Source of the DNA: Prado023 sp963706885
Lineage (GTDB): Bacteria > Actinomycetota > Actinomycetes > S36-B12 > CAIYMF01
Reading direction: 5' to 3'
Length of the DNA stretch: 64,000 nt
Assembly (NCBI GenBank): GCA_963706885.1
Contig: CAVPNX010000021.1
Span: 62,001 to 126,000, forward strand
Both the position numbers and the translations under genes were made by a program. Under the pieces are notes generated by a model. That model ran no database searches and was not told the origin of the DNA. It saw only the letters and a list, made by a program, of their open reading frames with translations. Positions 30,206 to 38,395 of the stretch are shown piece after piece (positions within the stretch are counted from its first letter, which is position 1; each line of letters begins with the position of its first letter).

Positions 30206-30452
30206 CGGACATCCTCGTCTGCGGATCGGCGCACCCGTGGCCGCGGGATCCGGCGGGTGTGGGTGCGCCGCGATCCACACTCTCTAGGAGTGGGCCTGTG
30301 CGGCCGGGTGGTGCGTGGGGTGACTCTCCCGAGTCTGTTCCGCGCCGACGTCGAACTGCCCAGGTGCAGGCGCAGCGCGGGTGGGGCCCGGCGCCCGGTC
30401 CGCGTCCGCGCCACTGGGGCGGGGGACACGAACCGGGCGACCGGGTCAGGCG

Positions 30453-31754
30453 TCAGCCGAGAGCGTTGACGGCCTCTTCGAACTTCGTCCACGAGGACGC
30501 CGGGTCGTCGGTCTCGTCGACGTCCACCCGGCTCAGGGCCTGCTGCATCGCGTCGTTGATCGCGAAGTAGTTCGGTCCCTTGAAGGGTGCGACGTCCACG
30601 GCGGACGCACGGTTGGCCAGGATCTCGCCGGTCGGCGCGTCGTTGAAGAACGCGTTCGTCTGCGACAGCAGGTCAGGCGAGGTCAGGGCCTCCACCTGGC
30701 TGGGGAAGGTGCCCTTGGCCTTGAAGGCCTTGATCTGCTGCTCCGGGGCGGTCAGCCACGCGGCCAGCTTCTTGGCCTCGGCCTGGTTCTCACCCATCGC
30801 CGGAACGGTCAGGAAGGACCCGCCCCAGTTGCCGCCGCCGCCGGGGAAGACATCGGCGATGTCCCAACCCTCGACGCCTGCCGCGTTGCCCTCGATGACG
30901 CCGAGCATCCAGCCCGGGCACTGCATCGTGGCGAATCCGTCCTTCTGGAAGGAGGCCGTCCAGTCCTCGCTCCACTGGCCCAGGCCTGCCGACTGGGTCG
31001 CCGCCGCCGCCAGGACCTGGTCGTAGATCGCCCGAACCTGGGGGTTCTCGAGCGCGATGATCGTCCCGTCCTCCTTCTCGTAGGCGTTCGGGACCTGGTT
31101 GATCATGCCCTGGTACACCGCGCCCGCGCTGTCGAACCAGGCCGGCCCGGTGTCCTTGGCCATGAACTGCTCGCCCACCTCGAAGTACTTCTCCCAGGTG
31201 GCGCCGTCGCCACCGAGGAGTGTGGCGACCTCGGCGCGATCGGTCGGCAGACCGGCCTTCTCGAACATGTCAGCGCGGTAGCAGATGCCCTCGGGTCCGA
31301 TGTCGGTGCCGTAGCCGAGGAGCTTGCCGTCGACAGTCGCCTGCTCGACCTTCCACGGCAGCCAGCGACCCTCGACCGCCGGGTCGGTCAGGTCGACGAA
31401 CTTGTCCGGGAACTGCGAGAGCTCGGGCAGCCAGTCGACCTCGATCGCCTCGATGTCCGACGCGCCGGCACCCGCTGCCAGGCGGGTGTTCAGGTTGTCG
31501 CGGGCCTCGTTGGAGGTTGCGGCCTTCTTGGCCTCGATCGTGACGTTCGGGTTGAGCTCCTCGTACTCCTTGATCAGGTCCTCGTAGCCGAACTCGTTGA
31601 ACGTCGCCAGGGACAGGGTCACCGGCTCGGTGCCCGTCGCCTCGGACGCGGTGTCCGTGGCCTCGTCGCTGCCGCTCGAGCAGCCCGAGGCCACCAGCGC
31701 CAACCCCGCAAACGTCGCCGTGAGGGCTACCCACGACTTCCTGTGTGATCGCAC
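30453..31754 (-). CDS. extracellular sugar-binding lipoprotein of an ABC importer
   Basis: A 433-residue solute-binding protein (CUT1 family, SBP type 1). The lipoprotein signal shows a positive start (RSHRKSW), a hydrophobic core and the lipobox LVASGC with Cys25. The mature part is followed by VTLSLATFNEFGYEDLIKEY, typical of oligosaccharide-binding proteins. The start is GTG at 31754 with GGGAG upstream. It is the first gene of the operon SBP-malF-malG-GH1-lacI. Its promoter and a LacI-type operator lie at 31906-31949. The substrate is inferred from the glycosidases around it to be beta-gluco-oligosaccharides. Confidence 0.92.
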   Translation of the reverse strand: MRSHRKSWVALTATFAGLALVASGCSSGSDEATDTASEATGTEPVTLSLATFNEFGYEDLIKEYEELNPNVTIEAKKAATSNEARDNLNTRLAAGAGASDIEAIEVDWLPELSQFPDKFVDLTDPAVEGRWLPWKVEQATVDGKLLGYGTDIGPEGICYRADMFEKAGLPTDRAEVATLLGGDGATWEKYFEVGEQFMAKDTGPAWFDSAGAVYQGMINQVPNAYEKEDGTIIALENPQVRAIYDQVLAAAATQSAGLGQWSEDWTASFQKDGFATMQCPGWMLGVIEGNAAGVEGWDIADVFPGGGGNWGGSFLTVPAMGENQAEAKKLAAWLTAPEQQIKAFKAKGTFPSQVEALTSPDLLSQTNAFFNDAPTGEILANRASAVDVAPFKGPNYFAINDAMQQALSRVDVDETDDPASSWTKFEEAVNALG

Positions 31755-31905
31755 ATCCACTCCCTGTGTGTCTTCGCACCGCCGTGTCGCGGCGCGGACT
31801 GCGCGGCCGCGGGGTTCCGCGACCTCGGTCTTGTCAGGCGCCCGATCAGGGTCCTCCGGCGGGGGCCCTGCATCGCGCCCGCCTCCCGGAGAGAGGGCTC
31901 TCTGG

Positions 31906-31917
31906 GAGAGCGCTCTC
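31906..31917. promoter_or_regulatory. operator 1, GAGAGCGCTCTC, before the binding-protein operon
   Basis: A perfect 12-bp palindrome starting 4 nt downstream of the -10 box of the minus-strand promoter. A degenerate copy (GAGAGGGCTCT) lies next to it at 31891-31901. Bound there, a repressor would block initiation. Confidence 0.75.
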
Positions 31918-31921
31918 GCAG

Positions 31922-31949
31922 CATCTACCCATCGTGGTGCGGTTGTCAA
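31922..31949 (-). promoter_or_regulatory. sigma-70-type promoter of the importer operon
   Basis: On the minus strand, TTGACA (31949-31944), 16 nt, then TAGATG (31927-31922). A full match to the -35 consensus is rare in this window. The transcription start would fall within operator 1. Confidence 0.6.
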
Positions 31950-31956
31950 GACGACC

Positions 31957-31985
31957 TTGCGGCCGTTATCGGATTGTGACATTCT
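31957..31985 (+). promoter_or_regulatory. promoter of the phosphorylase gene
   Basis: TTGCGG (31957-31962), 17 nt, CATTCT (31980-31985), with TGTGA just before the -10. The same -10 hexamer CATTCT occurs in the ATPase promoter. Operator 2 starts five bases after it. Confidence 0.45.
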
Positions 31986-31990
31986 CGGGG

Positions 31991-32004
31991 GGAGAGCGCT
32001 CTCC
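31991..32004. promoter_or_regulatory. operator 2, GGAGAGCGCTCTCC, before the phosphorylase gene
   Basis: A perfect 14-bp palindrome immediately downstream of the plus-strand -10 box, 48 nt before the phosphorylase start codon. Together with operator 1 it brackets the divergent promoters; the two are 85 bp apart centre to centre, roughly eight helical turns. Confidence 0.75.
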
Positions 32005-32052
32005 GAGTATGGGTACGCTTCAGCTCTCACCTACTGGCAGGAGGGTCCCACG

Positions 32053-35000
32053 ATGGAGGGTTCGATGCTCGACACCGTCGCCGTCGACCACGAGTCCGAG
32101 GTCGCCGACGGGTACGTCGAAATGCTCGGCCGCCGGTTCTACCGGATCGACGACTACGACCGGATGGCCCCGTTCTTCATGACGGTCGTGGGGGCCGGGG
32201 ACGCGTGGCTGTTCCTCTCCAGCACGGGCGGGCTGACCGCCGGCCGGGTGGCCCCCGACTCGGCGCTGTTCCCCTACTACACCGACGACAAGGTCGCTGA
32301 GAGCGCCGGGCGGACCGGTGGCCTGAGCCTGCTGCGGGTGTCGGGGCCGGATGTGCCGGAGGTCCTCTGGGAGCCGTTCACCTCGGGCCAGCCGGAGGGC
32401 GAGGGTCCCTGTCGCGCGCTGTACAAGGACGTGGCCGGCACCGCCCTGGTCTTCGAGGAGGTCCGGGCCGACCTCGGCCTGCGGATGCGCGTCACCTGGC
32501 AGACCGGGTCCAGGTTCGGGATCGTGCGCAGCTGCGAGCTGGCGAACATCGGCGACGGTCCCTGTGAGGTCGAGCTCCTCGACGGCTTCGTCAACGTCCT
32601 GCCCGCCGGCGTGGACGTGGACATCCAGAACAGGTTGAGCAACCTGCTGGATGCGTACAAGCGCTCGGAGGTCGACCCGCGCACCGGGTTGGGCATGTTC
32701 TGGCTCAGCTCCCGGCTCACCGACCTGGCTGAGCCCAGCGAGTCCCTGTTCGCCAACGTCGCCTGGCATGTGGGGCTGGGTGACGTCGATCATCTCGCCT
32801 CGACCCAGCAGCTGCCGGCATTCCGTCGGGGCCGGCCCATCGTCGCCGAGCACGACGTCCGGGGCCAGCGCGGCGCCTACCTCGTGCACAGCCGGGTCGC
32901 CCTGGCTCCCCAGGAGCGGCGGACCTGGAGCATCGTCGGCGACGTGGAGCGCGACGCCGCGGATGTGGTTGGGTTGCGTGAGCTGCTCACCGGCTCCGAC
33001 GATGTGGCCGACCTGCTGGCGGCCGATGTCCGGGCCAATCGCGCCGACCTCGACCGGATCCTCGCCTCCGCCGACGGGTTCCAGTCCACCGGTGAGGAGC
33101 TGGCGACGGCACACCACACCGCCAACGTCCTGTTCAACGTCATGCGTGGGGGGATCCCGGCGGAGGGCTACTGGGTCGAGGGCCGCGACGTCCGCGCCTT
33201 CATCGACCAGCGCAGCCCGGCGACCGCGGCCCGGTGCGCCGGCCTGCTGGCCGACCTGCCCGAGCGGCTGACCATCGAGGAGCTCGTCGACGGCGCCCGC
33301 GCCAGCCGGGATCCGGACCTGCACCGGATGGCCCTGGAGTACCTCCCGCTGACGTTCAGCCGTCGCCACGGTGATCCGTCACGTCCGTGGAACAAGTTCC
33401 GGATCGCACTGCGCGACGAGAACGGGCAGCCGCAGCTGGACTTCCAGGGCAACTGGCGTGACATCTTCCAGAACTGGGAGGCCCTGGCGTGGTCGTTCCC
33501 GGAGTACCTGGAGTCGATGGTCACGGTGTTCGTCGATGCCACGACCGCCGACGGGTACAACCCGTACCGGATCTCCCGCTCGGGCGTCGACTGGGAGGTG
33601 CCGGAGCCGGAGAACCCGTTCGCCAACATCGGCTACTGGAGCGACCACCAGATCGTCTACCTGCTCCGGCTCCTGGAGACCTCGGCCCGCTTCCACCCGG
33701 GTCGGCTGGGGGAGATGCTGGATGCGGCGATCTTCACCCACGCCGACGTGCCCTACCGGATCGCCGACTACGACCAGATCCTGGCCGATCCGTTCGAGAC
33801 GATCACCTTCGACGAGGACCACGAGGCGCTGGTCACCGCCCGAGTGGCCGATCTCGGTGCCGACGGCCGGCTGGTGCACGGTCCGGACGGGGAGCTGGTG
33901 CGGGTCACCCTCGCCGAGAAGCTCCTGCTCCTGCTGCTTGCGAAGCTGGTGAACCTCGTGCCCGACGGCGGGATCTGGATGAACACCCAGCGCCCGGAGT
34001 GGAACGACGCCAACAACGCGCTCGTGGGCCGTGGGCTGTCGGTCGTGACCCTGGCCCAGCTGCGCCGCTACGTCGAGTTCGTCCGGGGTCTCATCACGGC
34101 CGACACACATGTGACCGTCGAGCTCGCGCACCTGTTCGACGGCGTGGGTGAGGCACTCGAGGGACGCCGCGTGGACCTCGAGCGGGGCTTCACCGACGGG
34201 GCGCGCAGGGCCTTCATGGACGAGTTGGGGGCGCTCGGCAGCAGCTACCGCGACCGTGTGTACGCCGGCTTCAGCGGCGCGCGAACGGTCGTCACGGGCG
34301 AGCAGCTGCAGTCCCTGCTCGACGCGGCGCTGGACTACGTCGATGCCAGCCTGACCGCCAACCGGCGCGAGGACGGGCTCTACCACTCGTACAACATCCT
34401 CGACCTGTCCGACGGCACGGCCGGGATCCGGCGCCTGCCCGAGATGCTCGAGGGCCAGGTCGCCGTGCTGTCCAGTGGGGAGCTCGGCGTCGCGGAGTCC
34501 CTGGCCCTGCTGGCCGGGCTTCGTGCCAGCGCCCTGTACCGCGCCGACCAGCACAGCTACACGCTCTATCCCGACAAGGATCTTGCCGGCTTCCTGAACC
34601 GCAACACGTTCCCGGCCAGCCGGGCGCAGTCGTGTCCCTTGGTCGCCGCCCTGGTCGCGGCCGGGGATCGCAGCCTCGTGGTCGCGGACGTGCACGGGGA
34701 CCTGCACTTCGCAGCAGGGATCCGCAACGTCAGCGATGTGCGCGAGGTCCTCGACCGACTCGCCGCCGACCCGGACCTGGGTCCGGTCGCCGAGGCCAGT
34801 CGCGCCGAGCTGCTCGACATCTTCGAGGAGGTGTTCAGCCACGCGGAGTTCACCGGCAGGTCCGGGTCGTTCTTCGCCTACGAGGGGTTGGGCAGCATCT
34901 ACTGGCACATGGTGTCCAAGCTGCTCCTGGCCGTCCAGGAGACCCTGGAGCGTGCGGTGGCCGAGGGCGAGTCGGCTGCCACGGTCCAGGCCCTGATCGC

Positions 35001-35496
35001 CGCCTACGAGGACGTCCGGGCCGGGCTGGGGTACTGCAAGCCGGCCGATGTCTACGGGGCGTTCCCGACCGATCCGTACTCCCACACCCCCGCCGGGCAC
35101 GGCGCCCGCCAGCCGGGCATGACCGGCCAGGTCAAGGAGGAGGTGCTCACGCGCCTCGGCGAGCTCGGGGTCCGGGTCGAGGGCGGCCAGATCGTGTTCC
35201 GGCCCATCCAGCTGCGCGCCAGCGAGTGGCACCAGGAGCCCGCGGTCTTCGAGTACCTCGACGTCCTCGGCCAGGACGCCACGATTGCGCTGCCCGCTGG
35301 TTCGTTGGCCTTCACGTTCTGCCAGGTGCCGGTCGTGTACCACCGGTCCGACGAGCTCCAGGTTCGGGTGGTCCGTGCCGACGGGACGGCGGTGGACTGC
35401 CCCGAGGGCGTGATCCCGGCGGACCTGAGCGCGAGCGTCTTCCGGCGTCGCGGCGAGGTCGACCTCATCGAGGTCCACAGCCCGTCAGCCGACTGA
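32053..35496 (+). CDS. large GH94/GH149/GH161-like glycoside phosphorylase
   Basis: An intact 1,147-residue cytosolic protein of the cellobiose-phosphorylase superfamily (COG3459-like). Its N-terminal part (about 1-330) resembles the beta-sandwich of GH94, followed by an alpha-barrel with GNWRDIFQNWEALAWSFPEY (about 460-480) and WSDHQIVYLLRLLE. The putative general acid Asp652 lies in EWND (649-652), matching the WND motif of GH94 enzymes. GH94 cellobiose phosphorylases are near 800 residues, whereas the beta-1,3-glucan phosphorylases of GH149 and GH161 are above 1,100, so length favours the latter (inference). GGAGGG lies seven bases before the ATG; longer upstream frames read through the promoter. 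Expected reaction: oligosaccharide plus phosphate to a sugar 1-phosphate and a shorter chain. Confidence 0.75.
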   Translation: MEGSMLDTVAVDHESEVADGYVEMLGRRFYRIDDYDRMAPFFMTVVGAGDAWLFLSSTGGLTAGRVAPDSALFPYYTDDKVAESAGRTGGLSLLRVSGPDVPEVLWEPFTSGQPEGEGPCRALYKDVAGTALVFEEVRADLGLRMRVTWQTGSRFGIVRSCELANIGDGPCEVELLDGFVNVLPAGVDVDIQNRLSNLLDAYKRSEVDPRTGLGMFWLSSRLTDLAEPSESLFANVAWHVGLGDVDHLASTQQLPAFRRGRPIVAEHDVRGQRGAYLVHSRVALAPQERRTWSIVGDVERDAADVVGLRELLTGSDDVADLLAADVRANRADLDRILASADGFQSTGEELATAHHTANVLFNVMRGGIPAEGYWVEGRDVRAFIDQRSPATAARCAGLLADLPERLTIEELVDGARASRDPDLHRMALEYLPLTFSRRHGDPSRPWNKFRIALRDENGQPQLDFQGNWRDIFQNWEALAWSFPEYLESMVTVFVDATTADGYNPYRISRSGVDWEVPEPENPFANIGYWSDHQIVYLLRLLETSARFHPGRLGEMLDAAIFTHADVPYRIADYDQILADPFETITFDEDHEALVTARVADLGADGRLVHGPDGELVRVTLAEKLLLLLLAKLVNLVPDGGIWMNTQRPEWNDANNALVGRGLSVVTLAQLRRYVEFVRGLITADTHVTVELAHLFDGVGEALEGRRVDLERGFTDGARRAFMDELGALGSSYRDRVYAGFSGARTVVTGEQLQSLLDAALDYVDASLTANRREDGLYHSYNILDLSDGTAGIRRLPEMLEGQVAVLSSGELGVAESLALLAGLRASALYRADQHSYTLYPDKDLAGFLNRNTFPASRAQSCPLVAALVAAGDRSLVVADVHGDLHFAAGIRNVSDVREVLDRLAADPDLGPVAEASRAELLDIFEEVFSHAEFTGRSGSFFAYEGLGSIYWHMVSKLLLAVQETLERAVAEGESAATVQALIAAYEDVRAGLGYCKPADVYGAFPTDPYSHTPAGHGARQPGMTGQVKEEVLTRLGELGVRVEGGQIVFRPIQLRASEWHQEPAVFEYLDVLGQDATIALPAGSLAFTFCQVPVVYHRSDELQVRVVRADGTAVDCPEGVIPADLSASVFRRRGEVDLIEVHSPSAD

Positions 35497-35523
35497 CCCC
35501 GGCGCCACGCGCCCGGACAGGAC

Positions 35524-35556
35524 AGTGGCCCAGCCCCCGTACGGGTCTGGGCCACT
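35524..35556. terminator. bidirectional terminator hairpin
   Basis: AGTGGCCCAG (35524-35533) pairs perfectly with CTGGGCCACT (35547-35556) around a 13-nt loop that itself contains the palindrome CCCGTACGGG. It lies between the convergent phosphorylase and ATPase genes. There is no T-run, as is common for actinobacterial terminators. Confidence 0.75.
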
Positions 35557-35569
35557 TGCCTCCGCCTGC

Positions 35570-36661
35570 TCAGTACTGGATGCGTTCTCCGGTTTCGGGG
35601 TCGAAGAAGTGGACGTGGTCGGGGATGGCTTCGATGGTCAGTGTGCTGCCGCGGGAGGGGTGTTGGCGTCCGTCGGTGCGGACGACGACTTGTTGGGTGC
35701 CGCCGGGGAGTTGGACCTCGGTGTAGACGTAGGCATCAGCGCCGAGGCCTTCGACGATGAGGACTTCGACGGGCCAGGCGGTGTCGCTGTCGGTGACGCG
35801 CAGGTCCTCGGGGCGCATGCCGATGGTGACGCTGGTGCGCCCGTTGGCGCTCAGGGTGGCGGCGACGGGTTCGGGTAGGGGCACGGACTTGGTGCCCAGG
35901 CGGATGTTGCCCTCGACGATGGGGGCGGTGATGATGTTCATGGCAGGCGACCCGATGAACCCGGCGACGAACACGTTGTTCGGGGTGTCGTAGAGGTCCT
36001 GGGGGGTGCCGACCTGCATCAGGATGCCGTCCTTGAGCACCGCGATCCGGTCGCCCATGGTCATCGCCTCGGTCTGGTCGTGGGTGACGTAGACGGTGGT
36101 CACCCCGAGGTCGCGTTGCAGCTTGGCGATCTGGGTGCGGGTCTGCACCCGCAGCTTGGCGTCCAGGTTCGACAGCGGTTCGTCCATCAGGAACACCTGC
36201 GGGTTGCGCACGATCGCCCGACCCATCGCCACACGCTGGCGCTGCCCGCCGGACATCGCCTTGGGCTTGCGGTCCAGGTACGGCTCGAGGTCCAGGATCT
36301 TCGCGGCGTCATCGACGCGTTGGGTGATCTCCTTCTTGTCCATCCCGGCGATCTGCAGCGCGAAGCCCATGTTCTCCCGCACGGTCATGTGCGGGTACAG
36401 GGCGTAGGACTGGAACACCATCGCGATGTCACGGTCCTTCGGGGCCAGGTTCGTCACATCCCGCTCACCGATGAAGATCGAGCCCTCGTTGACCTCCTCC
36501 AACCCGGCCAGCATCCGCAGACAGGTCGACTTCCCGCACCCCGACGGGCCGACCAGGACCAGGAACTCCTGGTCATGGACCTCCAGGTCCAACTTGTCCA
36601 ACGCCGGCTTGGTCGACCCCGGGTAGATCCGGGTCGCTCCCTTGAACGTCACAGTGGCCAT
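35570..36661 (-). CDS. sugar ABC transporter ATP-binding protein (MsmX/UgpC type)
   Basis: A 363-residue ATPase of CUT1 sugar importers. Walker A GPSGCGKST at 38-46, the Q-loop, the signature MSGGQRQRVAMGRA, Walker B VFLMDEP and the switch His in VTHD are all present, followed by the C-terminal regulatory beta domain (ITIGMRPEDLRV). The importer operon at 28-32 kb has no ATPase, so this protein probably energises it and perhaps other CUT1 importers as MsmX/MsiK do. It is transcribed alone from a good promoter with operator 3. The DNA of its C-terminal third uses noticeably more T than neighbouring genes. Confidence 0.92.
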   Translation of the reverse strand: MATVTFKGATRIYPGSTKPALDKLDLEVHDQEFLVLVGPSGCGKSTCLRMLAGLEEVNEGSIFIGERDVTNLAPKDRDIAMVFQSYALYPHMTVRENMGFALQIAGMDKKEITQRVDDAAKILDLEPYLDRKPKAMSGGQRQRVAMGRAIVRNPQVFLMDEPLSNLDAKLRVQTRTQIAKLQRDLGVTTVYVTHDQTEAMTMGDRIAVLKDGILMQVGTPQDLYDTPNNVFVAGFIGSPAMNIITAPIVEGNIRLGTKSVPLPEPVAATLSANGRTSVTIGMRPEDLRVTDSDTAWPVEVLIVEGLGADAYVYTEVQLPGGTQQVVVRTDGRQHPSRGSTLTIEAIPDHVHFFDPETGERIQY

Positions 36662-36789
36662 GAATGATCAATCCCTTCACCGGCAGGAACGTGCCGGACG
36701 ATCCGTGTGGAAGGCGGTGCCGGGGTGCACCGGGCCAGCGCGGTGGCGGTGGCCACGACCTGATGTGTGCGGGTGTCCGGGAGCGACTC

Positions 36790-36803
36790 GGAGAGCGCTC
36801 TCC
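36790..36803. promoter_or_regulatory. operator 3, GGAGAGCGCTCTCC, before the ATPase gene
   Basis: A perfect 14-bp palindrome 10 nt downstream of the -10 box of the ATPase promoter and 128 nt before its ATG. Confidence 0.75.
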
Positions 36804-36813
36804 CGACCTGCCC

Positions 36814-36842
36814 AGAATGGCGCGGCAGTCAGGGCTTGTCAA
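36814..36842 (-). promoter_or_regulatory. sigma-70-type promoter of the ATPase gene
   Basis: On the minus strand, TTGACA (36842-36837), exactly 17 nt, CATTCT (36819-36814). The -35 box lies within the last codons of the upstream epimerase gene. Confidence 0.65.
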
Positions 36843-37722
36843 GCCCCACAGCGCGCAGCGCGTCGATCTCGGCGAGGAGGTCGGGGGTGATCCGATCCGT
36901 CGGCACCTCGGGGTCCAGTCGGCGGAAGCGCCATTCGACCGGGTAGGTCAGGCTCGCGCCCGGTGCCAGGGTCACGTAGGCGCCCTGGTTCTCGAGCTCG
37001 ATGTAGTCGCGCTCGGGGTCGACGAACAGCTCGACCTCACCCTGGCGAGGTGCGGCCTGCTCGACGGTCAGGTCGGGGAAGGTCCTCAGGAACACGGTGG
37101 AGTGGTGCACGTGCGCCAGCCACCCGTGTGCATCGGCGAACAGCTTCGAGGTGACGGGAACCGCCGCGACCGGGACGCTCGAATGGTCCGCACCGATGGC
37201 CAGGCCGGCGAACACTGCCGTCGAGTCCCGGTGCACGAACCAGCTGCCGGGGTCCTCGGCCTGCTTCTGGAGCCGGTCGGCGTCGTGGAACGGCTCGCCC
37301 GTGGCCCACACCACGACCCCCGAACGGGGCGCCCGGGTGACCTGCCATGGAGCGACGTCCTGGGCGTGCGGCCAGATGTTCGTGACGGTGAACTCGATGG
37401 CCAGCCCGTCCTCGCAGAGGTCGAACCGCTTGTCGACCTGGAGCCCGAAGTCCTGGTCGGGTGCGCTGCGCACGGTGAGGCTGGTCGCTGTCTCGGTGAC
37501 GATCTCGTAGGGCTCGCCGTCGATGGTCGGCGGCGGGGGCCAGTCGAAGCGTGCCTGCGGGCTGGGCCAGAACGTGTCGCCGTGGAATCCTGGCACCCGG
37601 CCCGGCGGCAGGACGAGGTCGACCCCCTCGTACCGGAGGCTGGCCAGCCGGCCGCCCTCGGAGGGCAGGAACGTGACCTCGGTCGAGCCGCATCGCCGGG
37701 CCAGTTCGCGGTCGGCGGTCAT
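36829..37722 (-). CDS. aldose 1-epimerase (GalM)-like protein
   Basis: A 297-residue beta-sandwich protein of the galactose mutarotase-like superfamily. Visible: FLPSEGGRLASLRYEGVDLVLPPG, FWPSPQARFDWPPPP, and FTVTNIWPHAQDVAPWQV; the region YIELENQGAYVTLAPGASL near the end matches the strand bearing the catalytic Glu in relatives. The classic catalytic His motif is not clear, so activity on hexoses is an assumption. It would convert the anomers released by the glucosidases. ATG at 37722 follows a GGGG stretch. The LacI operator at 37819 sits 96 nt upstream but appears to serve the divergent gene. Confidence 0.72.
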   Translation of the reverse strand: MTADRELARRCGSTEVTFLPSEGGRLASLRYEGVDLVLPPGRVPGFHGDTFWPSPQARFDWPPPPTIDGEPYEIVTETATSLTVRSAPDQDFGLQVDKRFDLCEDGLAIEFTVTNIWPHAQDVAPWQVTRAPRSGVVVWATGEPFHDADRLQKQAEDPGSWFVHRDSTAVFAGLAIGADHSSVPVAAVPVTSKLFADAHGWLAHVHHSTVFLRTFPDLTVEQAAPRQGEVELFVDPERDYIELENQGAYVTLAPGASLTYPVEWRFRRLDPEVPTDRITPDLLAEIDALRAVGLDKP

Positions 37723-37812
37723 CCCCGCATCCAAGCAGGTCCGCCACCGGACGGGTCCGAAGGCTGCGGAACGGGTTCGCCGGAGATGAGCGGGGGGCGC
37801 ATGGCCACCAGC

Positions 37813-37842
37813 ATGACAGGAGAGCGCTCTCCCTGCTTTACT
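37813..37842 (+). promoter_or_regulatory. promoter of the small lipoprotein-GH3 unit
   Basis: ATGACA (37813-37818), 18 nt, TTTACT (37837-37842). Operator 4 fills the spacer between the two hexamers, which is the classical arrangement for repression by steric exclusion. Confidence 0.45.
37819..37832. promoter_or_regulatory. operator 4, GGAGAGCGCTCTCC, between divergent epimerase and lipoprotein genes
   Basis: A perfect 14-bp palindrome identical to operators 2 and 3, nearly equidistant (about 97 nt) from the epimerase and lipoprotein start codons, within the spacer of the plus-strand promoter. Confidence 0.75.
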
Positions 37843-37929
37843 GGGGTCACCAACCCACGGCGGGAGTCCCATTCCGCGTTCCGGGACGCACTGGCAACGC
37901 AGATGGTGGCCCCCAGAGGAGCTACTGCC

Positions 37930-38352
37930 ATGAACCTCACGCGCACCACAGCCGCCCTCGCCGGCATCGGCCTTGCCCTGTCCCTGTCGGCGTGCTCCTC
38001 GTCGCCGGACACCACCGAGGACTCCAGCGCCGCCTGGTGCGAGGGGGCTGAGAAGGTCGAGACCGAGATCGCGACGATGGAGAGCCTCATCGAGTCGGGA
38101 GCCACGTCGGATGCGGTGAAGGCCCAGTTCAATGCGGTGGAGGCGGCCATCCAGGCGAACTCCGTGCCGCTGTCCCAGCTCGAGGACGCGACGCAGGAGG
38201 AGCTCGGCCAGGCGTACGAGGAGTTCAGCGCCGCCATCGAGGCGATCCCCGCCGACACCCCCCCGAGCGAGGCGGCGCCCGAGTACAAGGCAGCCATCGA
38301 CGGCTTGACCGCGGACATCGAAGCGGTGAAGGCCGAGGTCGGCTGCTCCTGA
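37930..38352 (+). CDS. small secreted lipoprotein, function unknown
   Basis: A 140-residue protein with a clear lipoprotein signal: MNLTRTTAALAG, hydrophobic core, and lipobox LSAC with Cys22 followed by SSS and an acidic stretch. The mature part is predicted helical and Ala/Glu-rich, with one Cys near the start (SAAWCEG) and one at the end (EVGCS) that could form a disulfide. I recognise no family. AGGAG lies upstream of the ATG. It precedes GH3 by 43 nt and shares its operator-controlled promoter, so it probably belongs to the carbohydrate regulon. Confidence 0.8.
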   Translation: MNLTRTTAALAGIGLALSLSACSSSPDTTEDSSAAWCEGAEKVETEIATMESLIESGATSDAVKAQFNAVEAAIQANSVPLSQLEDATQEELGQAYEEFSAAIEAIPADTPPSEAAPEYKAAIDGLTADIEAVKAEVGCS

Positions 38353-38395
38353 CCAGGTGGCGGCCGTCGGGCCCCCTTGCACGTGAGGAGTCAAC

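Noticed and set aside
31597..32052. Upstream extension of the phosphorylase reading frame
   Set aside because: It would cross the divergent promoters and both operators and overlap the start of the binding-protein gene; translation is serine/arginine-rich and unlike the family. ATG 32053 has a proper ribosome site.
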